From Alkalihalobacillus pseudalcaliphilus (GTDB taxonomy: Bacteria > Bacillota > Bacilli > Bacillales > Bacillaceae_D), in contig NZ_JAQQWS010000001.1 of NCBI RefSeq assembly GCF_028610675.1, positions 1,240,001 to 1,304,000 of the forward strand: a stretch of 64,000 bases of DNA, written 5' to 3'. Of this stretch, positions 27,813 to 35,823 are shown piece after piece. The translations under genes and the position numbers were made by a program. Below the pieces are notes generated by a model, which ran no database searches, had not been told where the DNA came from, and saw nothing but the letters and a program-made list of their open reading frames with translations. Numbering within the stretch: the stretch's first letter is position 1; each line of letters opens with the position of its first letter.

Positions 27813-28213
27813 ACGCTTCCCTCCTATGATATTAACTACACCTATATAAACCGTTCCTTTTCCATACAACTGAAAATAATCAACATACAAACACCAATCA
27901 TTAGTCATTTGCATACACTATGACGAAACACGTACGCAATAAGTGATTTCACACCTATTTAAAGGCTTACTCTATCCTATGCAATTTAAATCTTTAGTTG
28001 CCAATAAATTCTGATAAATGATTGATGGACAAGCCAAAGTTCAAGAGTTAAGCTTTGATTTTCTCTGAATAATTTGGGATTGTTTTTGTGTGGGAGTTGC
28101 TTGGATGCGATAGTTATGCCTTGAAGTTAGGTGGTCCTCCATTTTTCGATAGATGACCTAAACAAGACATCACTCCCATCAAAACTCCCAAATTCCACTC
28201 TGATGCAACGCTA
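27813..28213. repeat. Intergenic region with mosaic repeat copy 4 (28093-28176)
   Basis: 400 bases between lepB and yhbH. Positions 28093-28176 resemble repeat copies 1 and 2: GGAGTTGCTTGGATGCGATA, then TATGCCTTGAAGTTAGGTGG and hairpin GGTCCTCC...GATAGATGACC, ending ACAAGACATCACTCCC. The tandem units and GTATGAAAGTT boundaries are missing here. The remainder is AT-rich with no gene. Confidence 0.6.
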
Positions 28214-28248
28214 AACAAAGCGAGCATCTTTTTAGCTGCTCGCTTTGT
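28214..28248 (-). terminator. Terminator after lepB
   Basis: Stem ACAAAGCGAGCA / TGCTCGCTTTGT, 24 bp after the lepB stop. The T tract on the minus strand is short. Confidence 0.7.
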
Positions 28249-28271
28249 TTCTTGTGATTCGTATATACTGC

Positions 28272-28805
28272 TTATTTCATAATCCCTAACTCCGATATCG
28301 GCCAAAAGCGTAAATCGACCTTGCCTACAATTTCATCTATTGGAATTGGACCTAACCGTCTACTATCTGTACTGTTTGGTCGGTTATCACCTAACACAAA
28401 AACATGATTTTCTGGTATGACGCCATCAAAGTAATAATCTTGTGTATAAATCCCTCGGAAATCTTCTTTTCTTTCATCTAAAAATGGCTCTTCTACAGAC
28501 TCCCCATTTATAAATAATACGTCATCGATATACATTAAAGATTCCCCAGGTAGGGCAATGACCCTTTTAATATAATCTTCCTCTTCATTCGCATGAAATA
28601 CAATCATATCAAAGCGCTGAGGTGTTAAAAATTCATAACCAATTTTATTAACAATAAAACGCTCACCATCTTGTGCGGTTGGAAGCATTGATTCACCACG
28701 AACTTCATAGCTTGCAAATAAAAATGTTTTAATAATAACAGCTAGTAAAATAGCTAGGATAAATGCCTTACAACCTTCAACCCAATGATTCTCTTCCGAA
28801 AACAT
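28272..28805 (-). CDS. lepB: Type I signal peptidase
   Basis: 177-residue single-pass membrane serine protease that removes Sec/Tat signal peptides. One N-terminal helix (residues about 12-30) precedes the catalytic serine motif RGESMLPT, the lysine-containing DYIKRVIALPGESL, and the C-terminal VLGDNRPNSTDSRRLGPI box. The frame opens with GTG 28814, which overlaps the AAAGGGTGA ribosome site; the ATG at 28805 is preferred. It sits between prkA and yhbH, which are adjacent in B. subtilis as I recall, so it looks like an insertion in that synteny block. Confidence 0.93.
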   Translation of the reverse strand: MFSEENHWVEGCKAFILAILLAVIIKTFLFASYEVRGESMLPTAQDGERFIVNKIGYEFLTPQRFDMIVFHANEEEDYIKRVIALPGESLMYIDDVLFINGESVEEPFLDERKEDFRGIYTQDYYFDGVIPENHVFVLGDNRPNSTDSRRLGPIPIDEIVGKVDLRFWPISELGIMK

Positions 28806-28964
28806 GTACTTCACCCTTTATGGTTCGTCTTCTTCTATAATTTAACATTTACTTTCGATAGCAACAAGTAAAAGTCTAGTGAATAAAAAAATTAGTGGAA
28901 ATTTATCATAAGCGATTGGCATCGAAATTCCTTATGATGTCTGAATCAATCATTAGCACGTACG

Positions 28965-29000
28965 AAAGGCACTCCCATCCTCATGATGAAAGTGCCTTTT
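28965..29000 (-). terminator. Hairpin terminator after prkA
   Basis: Stem AAAGGCACT / AGTGCCTTT immediately after the prkA stop. The T run is better on the plus strand (TTTTTTC), so it may also block antisense transcription. Confidence 0.7.
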
Positions 29001-29003
29001 TTC

Positions 29004-30899
29004 TTAACGATTTAATAAGCTGCCGACATATCGAAGTAATTCATTGGCTGAAACCGAATTGTAGCCATGCTCATCAATCAAGCGAGCAATCACTTCATTG
29101 ATTTTTTTCAATTGTGATTCATCAGGCGTTTTGGTAGAAGTCGTTATCTTAACAATATCTTTTAAATCTGCAAACAATTTTTTCTGAATTGCTTCCCGTA
29201 ATCTTTCATGGGAGTTATAATCAAACTTCTTCCCTTTTCTCGCATAAGCTGAGATACGAATGAGAATCTCTTCTCGAAAAGCTTTTTTTGCATTTTCTGA
29301 AATTCCAATTTGCTCTTCGATCGAACGCATTAATTTTTCATCTGGTGTCATTTCATCACCTGTTAATGGGTCTCGAAGTTTATTTTTGTTACAATATGCT
29401 TCAACATTATCTAAGTAATTATCCATAAGCGTAACGGCTGACTCATCATAAGAGTAAACAAAAGCTTTCTGTACTTCACTTTTTGCTAAAGCATCGTATT
29501 CTTTTCTTGCCGTTGCAATAAAGTCGCGGTAGCGCTCCCGATCATCTTTTGAAATGGAGGCATGCTGATCTAACCCTTCTTTAATTGAGCGCAAAACATC
29601 TAACGCATTAATCGATGTTAGTTGCTTACGAATGATCGCTGAAGAAATTCGATTAATCACGTAACGTGGATCAATGCCACTCATCCCTTCATCAGGGTAT
29701 TCCTCTTTTAATTCTTGCAAATCTTGAGCATTAAACCCTTCTACATTTTCACCGTCATATAGCCGCATTTTCTTTACGAGATCGACCCCTTGTTTTTTAG
29801 GCTCCTTTAATCGGGTCAGGATCGTAAAAATGGCTGCTACTTTTAAGGCATGTGGAGCAATATGAACATGTGATAAATCACTATCCTCAATCATTTTCTT
29901 ATAAATACGTTCTTCTTCAGTGACCCGTAAATTATAAGGAATTTTCATGACAATAATTCGCGAATGCAAGGCTTCATTTTTTTTATTTGAAATAAATGAT
30001 TTATATTCCGATTCATTCGTATGTGCCACAATCAGTTCATCTGCGCTAATTAATGCAAATCTACCCGCTTTAAAATTTCCTTCTTGCGTTAGCGATAATA
30101 AGTGCCAAAGGAATTTTTCATCACACTTTAACATTTCTTGGAATTCCATCATACCACGATTAGCTTTATTTAATTCCCCATCAAATCGATAAGCTCGCGG
30201 ATCAGATTCAGAACCAAATTCGGCTATCGTAGAGAAATCGATACTTCCTGTCAAATCAGCAATATCTTGCGACTTCGGGTCAGATGGACTAAAGGTTCCA
30301 ATTCCAGTCCGTTTATCTTCAGAAAAAAAGATTCTTTCTACAACCACATCTTCAATTCTTCCGCCGTACTCTTCTTCTAACCTCATCATATTTAATGGCG
30401 ATAGATTGCCTTCAATCTTAATATCATATTCATCCTGAAATTCTTTCCTGAGATGCTGGGGGATAAGATGTAGAGGGTCTTCATGCATTGGACAACCTTT
30501 TATGGCATACACTGCTCCTCCATCCGTTCTAGAATATTTCTCTAATCCCCTCTTTAACATTGTAACAAGGGTTGATTTCCCTCCACTAACGGGACCCATT
30601 AATAATAAGATTCTTTTTCTAACGTCTAACCGTTTTGCCGCCGAATGGAAATACTCTTCTACAAGTCTTTCAATTGAATCCTCCAGCCCATAAATTTGGT
30701 CTTTAAAAAAGGAATATTCCTTTTTGCCATCTTCTTCTTCTACACCAGCATCTTTAATCATATGGTAGACACGTGAATGTGCAGTCTGGGCTATCCAAGG
30801 CTTTTCCTTCAACAGTTGTAAATACTCAGCAAAGGTACCTTCCCACTTTAAACGTTCTTCTTCTTCACGATATTTCTCAACTTTTCGTAATATATCCAT
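29004..30899 (-). CDS. prkA: PrkA AAA-type serine protein kinase
   Basis: 631 residues, matching the length I recall for B. subtilis PrkA. The Walker A loop LLMGPVSGGKSTLVTML lies near residue 105, and an AAA ATPase core runs to about 380 (with EFQEMLKCDEKFLWHLLSLT). A C-terminal region resembles protein kinase A. It is reported to act in sporulation and stress signalling. The frame extends to 30974; ATG 30899 (MDILRKVEKYREEE) with GGAGGT upstream gives the family start. It is divergent from pbpD. Confidence 0.94.
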   Translation of the reverse strand: MDILRKVEKYREEEERLKWEGTFAEYLQLLKEKPWIAQTAHSRVYHMIKDAGVEEEDGKKEYSFFKDQIYGLEDSIERLVEEYFHSAAKRLDVRKRILLLMGPVSGGKSTLVTMLKRGLEKYSRTDGGAVYAIKGCPMHEDPLHLIPQHLRKEFQDEYDIKIEGNLSPLNMMRLEEEYGGRIEDVVVERIFFSEDKRTGIGTFSPSDPKSQDIADLTGSIDFSTIAEFGSESDPRAYRFDGELNKANRGMMEFQEMLKCDEKFLWHLLSLTQEGNFKAGRFALISADELIVAHTNESEYKSFISNKKNEALHSRIIVMKIPYNLRVTEEERIYKKMIEDSDLSHVHIAPHALKVAAIFTILTRLKEPKKQGVDLVKKMRLYDGENVEGFNAQDLQELKEEYPDEGMSGIDPRYVINRISSAIIRKQLTSINALDVLRSIKEGLDQHASISKDDRERYRDFIATARKEYDALAKSEVQKAFVYSYDESAVTLMDNYLDNVEAYCNKNKLRDPLTGDEMTPDEKLMRSIEEQIGISENAKKAFREEILIRISAYARKGKKFDYNSHERLREAIQKKLFADLKDIVKITTSTKTPDESQLKKINEVIARLIDEHGYNSVSANELLRYVGSLLNR

Positions 30900-31109
30900 A
30901 ATTCGCGTACCTCCATCCTCGTGGTCAAGTGCGAGATTAATAAAACTTATGCAACTGCTAACATGAACATGCATCTGAATTGCAAATGCAGCTTATCCAT
31001 TTTAATTGGATATTTTTACTATCCGTTGCATTTTTCAGAAAAAGAACTACATACCAACCTCAATGACAATGCTACAATAGTAAAAAAGAAATAGAAAAGA
31101 GGGTGTGTC

Positions 31110-32981
31110 ATGAAAGTAGGTACAGGCTGGTTCATGACCATACTAATGTTTATTGGTTTTGTCTTTTTATTAAAAGAAACCTCCATTGAACTCGCTCAAA
31201 CCACTTCCATTGATTCCTTTATTCAAGAAAGAGTGGACTTGAACGATTATTCGCTTAAAAGAAATAGTTATATTTTAGCTGAGGATGAGACGGTTATTTC
31301 TGAAATATTTAAGGATGAAAATCGCAAATACATCCAATATGAGGATATCCCACCGCATTTTATTGATGCTTTTATTTCGACGGAAGACCATCGTTTCTTC
31401 GAGCACCAGGGCTATGACCTTCCTGGAATCGTTCGAGCTCTCTCCATTAATATGAAGCGCAATCGCATTGAAGAAGGGGCAAGCACGATAACTCAACAGC
31501 TTGTACGTAACCTCTACTTAACTCATGATGTAAGCTATGAACGGAAATTTTCTGAAATCCTTTATGCAACAGAGATAGAAAACCAGTTTTCCAAAGAAGA
31601 AATTCTAGAACTTTATTTGAATACCGTCTTTTTTCATAACCGAGTATATGGGATTGAAGCCGCTAGTCAATATTACTTCAATAAAGAAAGTAACGACCTT
31701 TCTATTGCTGAAGTTGCCTTATTAACAGCGGTTCCTAATAACCCTTCTTATTACAACCCATTAGAACATATTGAACGTACGCATTTACGTAAAGAATGGG
31801 TGATCGATAAAATGTTTGAACATGGGGCTATTAATCAGGAACAACTGGACGCCGCCAAGAGTGAGGAAATCACCTTAGAGGTTAGTGGAAAAACGGATTA
31901 TTTTCCTGATTACACGACCTTTGTTCATCATGAACTCGAGCAATTAATTGCGGAGAAAGAAGGATACACTCAAAAAATACACCTAGCAACATCTGAAGAG
32001 GAACTTTTGCATATACAACAATCATTAAAGGAACGTGTGCAAGCCGTTGTAGATAACGGCGTTTACATACACACAGCTTTGGACCAAAGTAAACAAAACC
32101 AAATGATTCAATCCTTTGAGAACCACCTTCAGCATACCGATATTCAAGGTGCCGCTTCATTAATTAATCATCATACGAATGAGTTAGTCGCCATTTCAGG
32201 TGGTCGTGGTTTTAAAAAATTTGACTTCCATAGAGGCTATCAAAGCTATCGACAGCCGGGTTCAACTATTAAGCCTTTACTTGTTTTTGCTCCTTATTTA
32301 GAAGAAACGCAAGCTCCATTGTCGTCAACTGTCAACGCGAATAATGTTTGTTATGGGCAAGGTAGTCAAGCTTATTGCCCTAATAACTATGGAAATTCTG
32401 AGTATGGGTATGTAAGCTTGACGAGAGCATTGCAGCAATCTTATAATACGCCTGCTGTCCGACTCCTCGATCAAACAGGTATACAGACTGCTTTTTCATA
32501 CTTAGATTCCTTTCAATTTGAAAAAGTGACAGAGGAGGATTACCGCTTACCTGCAGCTATAGGTGGGTTCCAGTATGGTTTTTCACCCTTAGAAATAACG
32601 AGAGCGTATTCAAGCTTCCATGATGGCTTTTATCAGCCAGCTAGAGCTATTCAAAAAGTGACCTCTCTTGATGGGAAATTGCTGTACGAATGGAATGAGT
32701 CGCCTGTGAAAGTTTGGAATGAAGAAACCGTGGGTAAGGTGCATGAATTGCTATATGCGGCTATCGCAAATGGCACCGGACGAAGGGCTTACTTCCCTAG
32801 TGAATATATTGGAGGCAAATCGGGTACTACCAATGAATATCACGATCTCTGGTTTGTCGGATTAACGGAAAACTATACGGCTGGAGTTTGGATAGGTTAT
32901 GACAAAAAGGCTAGCCTAGCTGCAGTCAATGACCGACAACCACAACTGTTGATTTGGAAAGAAATCATGCAAGCTGATTAA
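31110..32981 (+). CDS. pbpD: Bifunctional class A penicillin-binding protein (PBP4/PbpD-like)
   Basis: 623 residues. One N-terminal membrane anchor (residues about 6-22) leads to a GT51 glycosyltransferase domain with STEDHRFFEHQG (Glu92) and EEGASTITQQLVRNLYL near 120. The transpeptidase domain has the serine motif GSTIK (Ser385-Lys388), SYN in QQSYNTPAV near 447, and KSG in GGKSGTTNEYHDLWFVG near 570. It polymerises and cross-links peptidoglycan at the outer membrane face. It strongly resembles B. subtilis PbpD by recall. The third motif is KSG rather than the commoner KTG. RBS AGAGGGTG. Confidence 0.93.
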   Translation: MKVGTGWFMTILMFIGFVFLLKETSIELAQTTSIDSFIQERVDLNDYSLKRNSYILAEDETVISEIFKDENRKYIQYEDIPPHFIDAFISTEDHRFFEHQGYDLPGIVRALSINMKRNRIEEGASTITQQLVRNLYLTHDVSYERKFSEILYATEIENQFSKEEILELYLNTVFFHNRVYGIEAASQYYFNKESNDLSIAEVALLTAVPNNPSYYNPLEHIERTHLRKEWVIDKMFEHGAINQEQLDAAKSEEITLEVSGKTDYFPDYTTFVHHELEQLIAEKEGYTQKIHLATSEEELLHIQQSLKERVQAVVDNGVYIHTALDQSKQNQMIQSFENHLQHTDIQGAASLINHHTNELVAISGGRGFKKFDFHRGYQSYRQPGSTIKPLLVFAPYLEETQAPLSSTVNANNVCYGQGSQAYCPNNYGNSEYGYVSLTRALQQSYNTPAVRLLDQTGIQTAFSYLDSFQFEKVTEEDYRLPAAIGGFQYGFSPLEITRAYSSFHDGFYQPARAIQKVTSLDGKLLYEWNESPVKVWNEETVGKVHELLYAAIANGTGRRAYFPSEYIGGKSGTTNEYHDLWFVGLTENYTAGVWIGYDKKASLAAVNDRQPQLLIWKEIMQAD

Positions 32982-32986
32982 AACCA

Positions 32987-33015
32987 AAAAGACCAACCCA
33001 ATAGGTTGGTCTTTT
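32987..33015 (+). terminator. Terminator of pbpD
   Basis: AAAAGACCAACCC / AGGTTGGTCTTTTA, perfect stem directly after the stop. Confidence 0.9.
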
Positions 33016-33046
33016 ACTGTTGTATTCTCATTGATACCGACTGTTA

Positions 33047-33601
33047 CTAAGGTAGGCTAGCAATAAAGCTGTTATATAATTTGACGGCTGCATATAAGGT
33101 TAGAAGCAAAAAGCCTGTCCAAAATATAACATGGAAAAATACCATTCCAAACATTCCAAAAAAACTCATTGAATCGCTCACCTGATATATAAAATACACA
33201 AAATAAATGAGGCATGCGACTAAAAATAAAAGCAATAACCAGCGCCATTCCGTGACCAAAAACAATGATAACATGCCACTTATAAAAAACACCCATGAGC
33301 CAGTTCGGACTTTTATTAAGTCTTTCCCTTCCTCATCATTACTAAAAAATAAAAGGGATAGCTGAAGCGTTGTATCTGCAATTAGTTTAAGTGCCGAGAA
33401 TACCATAAAAAAAAGTAATAATAATAAGAATAATAACGTTAATTTAATTCCATTTTCCGAAAAAAATTCTCTCATTCCTTCATATAGCCCAAAACTCATC
33501 AATTGTTCAATTAGAAATCCTTGTACAAATAAGGCAAAGGCCAAGCTAAACAACACAATGGAGATGAGTGGGAAATGACTTGTGATATAACGATTGGACA
33601 C
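33047..33601 (-). CDS. YufK/DUF5366-like membrane protein
   Basis: About 184 residues with five hydrophobic helices (roughly residues 10-35, 55-75, 95-115, 118-140, 150-172) and no catalytic motif. Length and pattern suggest the Bacillus-restricted YufK (DUF5366) family, but that is recall, not proof. The frame opens at GTG 33616, inside the GTGGAGG ribosome site; the in-frame GTG at 33601 has 8-base spacing and is preferred. Function unknown. Confidence 0.7.
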   Translation of the reverse strand: MSNRYITSHFPLISIVLFSLAFALFVQGFLIEQLMSFGLYEGMREFFSENGIKLTLLFLLLLLFFMVFSALKLIADTTLQLSLLFFSNDEEGKDLIKVRTGSWVFFISGMLSLFLVTEWRWLLLLFLVACLIYFVYFIYQVSDSMSFFGMFGMVFFHVIFWTGFLLLTLYAAVKLYNSFIASLP

Positions 33602-33823
33602 TACTAATTCCTCCACATTTAAAACTTTTTACATACATTTTTATCGACTTGAACAAAATAATATTAATGATTTTGTGAAAAATGAAATCGTTTCGTTTTC
33701 TTTTTCGTTATGATCCTTTATAATAGTTCATAGTTAACTTTCCAATGTGCAAACGTGTAAGAGTAAAAAACTTACTTTTTGAACACCCAATGGAATGATG
33801 TACATAAAGGGAGGCCTATCATT

Positions 33824-33916
33824 ATGATGAACACACTTTTGATTCTTGGTGTCTGTCTTGTATTTTTAATTTCAATCTTTACTGCTGGATATGAAGACAA
33901 CCCACACAAAAAGTAA
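33824..33916 (+). CDS. 30-residue single-pass membrane microprotein
   Basis: Short frame with GGGAGG ribosome site and ATGATG start. It encodes MMNTLLILGVCLVFLISI followed by FTAGYEDNPHKK: one hydrophobic helix with a charged C-tail. A TATAAT box is seen at about 33719-33724, and a strong terminator follows 14 bp after the stop, so the gene has a complete transcription unit. I do not recognise the family. Function unknown. Confidence 0.65.
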   Translation: MMNTLLILGVCLVFLISIFTAGYEDNPHKK

Positions 33917-33930
33917 TGAAGTAAAGAGAA

Positions 33931-33970
33931 GCTCGTCTAGTCTATATGACAAGACGAGTTTTCTTTTTTT
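33931..33970 (+). terminator. Terminator of the 30-residue gene
   Basis: GCTCGTCT / AGACGAGT with a TTTTCTTTTTTT tail. On the minus strand it could also serve nothing obvious, because trmL ends beyond it. Confidence 0.85.
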
Positions 33971-33985
33971 GTCCTCATTTTTCAA

Positions 33986-34459
33986 TTAGGTTAACCCTTT
34001 AAATCCTTGTTGACGTACAGCCTCATAGATAATAATGGCAGCCGTATTGGAGAGATTTAGTGACCTAATTTTATCTGTTTGTGGAATACGAAAACAACGT
34101 TCAGGATATTGCTCAGTAATTTCTCGTGGAATCCCGGTTGTTTCTTTTCCAAAAATAAAAAAATGGTCCTTGTTTTCATCGGTATAGTCAAATTCACTAT
34201 AATTTTTTGTACCAAATGTTTCTATAAAATAAAATTCACCTTCGGGGAATTTTTGAAATAATTCCTCAATGGAATCATAATAATGAATTTTAACATCTGG
34301 CCAATAATCGCAACCTGCTCTTTTTAGCATTTTATCCTCTGTTGAAAAGCCTAATGGTCTAATTAGGTGTAAAGATGTATTCGTTCCAACACATGTACGA
34401 GCAATATTACCCGTATTGGCTGGTATTTCTGGTTGATATAAGACAACATGTAATCCCAA
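33986..34459 (-). CDS. trmL: tRNA (cytidine(34)-2'-O)-methyltransferase
   Basis: 157 residues of the SPOUT (trefoil knot) family. LYQPEIPANTGNIARTCVGT at the N-terminus, LIRPLGFSTEDKMLKRAGCDYW near 33-55, FIFGKETTGIPREI near 103 and RSLNLSNTAAIIIYEAVRQQ near the end are the CspR/TrmL motifs. It methylates the wobble 2'-OH of tRNA-Leu in known members. The start is TTG with AGGAG 9 bases upstream. Its position between prkA and the Amidase_6/queG genes agrees with B. subtilis cspR. Confidence 0.94.
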   Translation of the reverse strand: MGLHVVLYQPEIPANTGNIARTCVGTNTSLHLIRPLGFSTEDKMLKRAGCDYWPDVKIHYYDSIEELFQKFPEGEFYFIETFGTKNYSEFDYTDENKDHFFIFGKETTGIPREITEQYPERCFRIPQTDKIRSLNLSNTAAIIIYEAVRQQGFKGLT

Positions 34460-34544
34460 GCTTAAGCACTCCTATTCTTTCCATTCAGTAAACAACCTTA
34501 TTATACCTATTAATCGTTGCGAAAAACAATGGGCGATTTCTTTT

Positions 34545-34745
34545 ATATGAAAGTGTACGAAAGATGATATGCTCATCTTCGATGATCGCTTCGGGAGTAG
34601 GGGGCACGCTTTCCGCAGGCCTTGCTTGAGCCTCCGCGCTTCGCTTGCGGGGTCTCAAGGCTCAGGCTATTCCTGCAGGAGTCGGCCACCCCATTCCCTC
34701 CGCTTGGGTTGGTGCAAGCTTCTTGGTTAGAGAACTTCTCTTACA
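34545..34745. repeat. GC-rich inverted-repeat element
   Basis: Stands out as GC-rich in AT-rich surroundings. CTTGAGCCTCCGC (34646-34658) pairs with GCGGGGTCTCAAG (34668-34680), with outer arms CGCAGG and CCTGCAGGAGTCGGCCACCC. Very similar GC-rich palindromic elements (with GCGGAAAGC and GACTCCTGCAGG-type cores) are widespread between genes in many Bacillaceae. It begins just after TATATGAAAGTG. No coding potential. Confidence 0.7.
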
Positions 34746-34796
34746 AAACAAATGAATGACTGACTGAATGAAAAGCCAACTAATAAAAAGCAAATA

Positions 34797-34910
34797 TTAA
34801 TTGAATGAAGTTCCACCAGTTAAAGAGTGAAACCCTACTTACATGTTTTGGAGAGGACTAGTTGTAAACGTACCCACAGGTTAAGAAGTCGTCACTACAC
34901 ATGAATGACC
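34797..34910 (+). repeat. Mosaic dispersed repeat, copy 5
   Basis: Joins two modules: ATTGAATGAAGTTCCACCAG followed by TTAAAGAGTGAAACC (as at 21055 and, reversed, 56560), then after a short junction GTTGTAAACGTACCCACAGG followed by TTAAGAAGTCGTCACTAC (as at 19020). It runs straight into tandem array B. Confidence 0.75.
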
Positions 34911-34911
34911 A

Positions 34912-35470
34912 CTTTGTACAGGTACTCCAAGGTTTTGCGTCCGTATCTTCACATTAACCTCCTCTTTGTGCAGATACTCCGAGGTTTGGCCTCCGTATCT
35001 TCACATTAACCCTCTCTTTGTACAGATACTCCGAGGTTTGGCATACGTATCTTCACATTAACCCTCTCTTTGTACAGATACTCCGAGGTTTGGCCTCCGT
35101 ATCTTCACATTAACCCTCTCTTTGTGCAGATACTCCGAGGTTTGGCCTCCGTATCTTCACATTAACCCTCTCTTTGTGCAGATACTCCGAGGTTTGGCAT
35201 CCGTATCTTCACATTAACCCTCTCTTTGTGCAGATACTCCGAGGTTTGGCCTCCGTATCTTCACATTAACCCTCTCNNNNNNNNNNNNNNNNNNNNNNNN
35301 NNNNNNNNNNNNNNNNNNNNNNNNNNNNNNNNNNNNNNNNNNNNNNNNNNNNNNNNNNNNNNNNNNNNNNNNNNNNTTTGTACAGATACTCCGAGATTTG
35401 GCCTCAGTATCTTCACATTAACCTCCTCTTTGTGCAGATACTTCAAAGTTTAGCCTCAGTATCTTCACAT
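34912..35470 (+). repeat. Tandem array B of 52-bp units, interrupted by an assembly gap
   Basis: Seven complete units start at 34912, 34964, 35016, 35068, 35120, 35172 and 35224. After the N run, two more start at about 35376 and 35428. A typical unit reads CTTTGTGCAGATACTCCGAG then GTTTGGCCTCCGTATCTTCA and CATTAACCCTCT. They are homologous to array A, but units within each array are more alike than between arrays. A further TTGTAAACGTGCGAACAG / TTTAAGAAGTT module follows at 35474. Confidence 0.92.
35277..35376. other. Assembly gap (100 N)
   Basis: Exactly 100 N inside the tandem array, the usual placeholder for a gap of unknown size. The true unit number of array B is therefore unknown, and the units just left and right may be collapsed. 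Confidence 0.99.
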
Positions 35471-35519
35471 TTTGTAAACGTGCGAACAGTTTAAGAAGTT
35501 GGCGTTGCCAGAGGATCTC

Positions 35520-35715
35520 TAGTTTTTCCTACAACACTATCTCCTTTTTCCGCTGCTTATGTTGTTACTTTATGCCTTTTCCTACATCACTCCAGCCCTT
35601 TCCGCTGCTTATGTTGTTACTTTACGCCTTTTCCTACAACACTACCGGCCTTTTCCGCTGCTTATATTGTTACTTTATGGCTTTTCCTACAACACTACCG
35701 GCCTTTTATCGTGCT
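35520..35715 (+). repeat. Tandem repeat C, three to four 52-53 bp units
   Basis: A unit such as CTTTTCCTACAACACTACCG then GCCTTTTCCGCTGCTTATGT and TGTTACTTTATGC recurs with CGCTGC at 35551, 35603 and 35656 (spacing 52 and 53). Its sequence differs from arrays A/B but its period is the same. It is followed at 35724-35780 by a degenerate A/B-type unit (GCACATTAACTACTACTTTG, then TTGAGATACTTGC). Confidence 0.7.
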
Positions 35716-35823
35716 TGGCTTCGGAAACTGCACATTAACTACTACTTTGTTGAGATACTTGCTACCATGGCTCCGCCTCTTACTTTCCTTCATCTTTTTA
35801 CGAACATATACTTAACGTTCACC

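Noticed and set aside
35226..35453. Open frames running across the N gap on both strands
   Set aside because: They consist of tandem-repeat sequence and unknown bases, so the frame has no meaning.
34912..35470. CRISPR-like repeat array
   Set aside because: The 52-bp units are contiguous; there are no variable spacers of constant length, and no cas genes are nearby.
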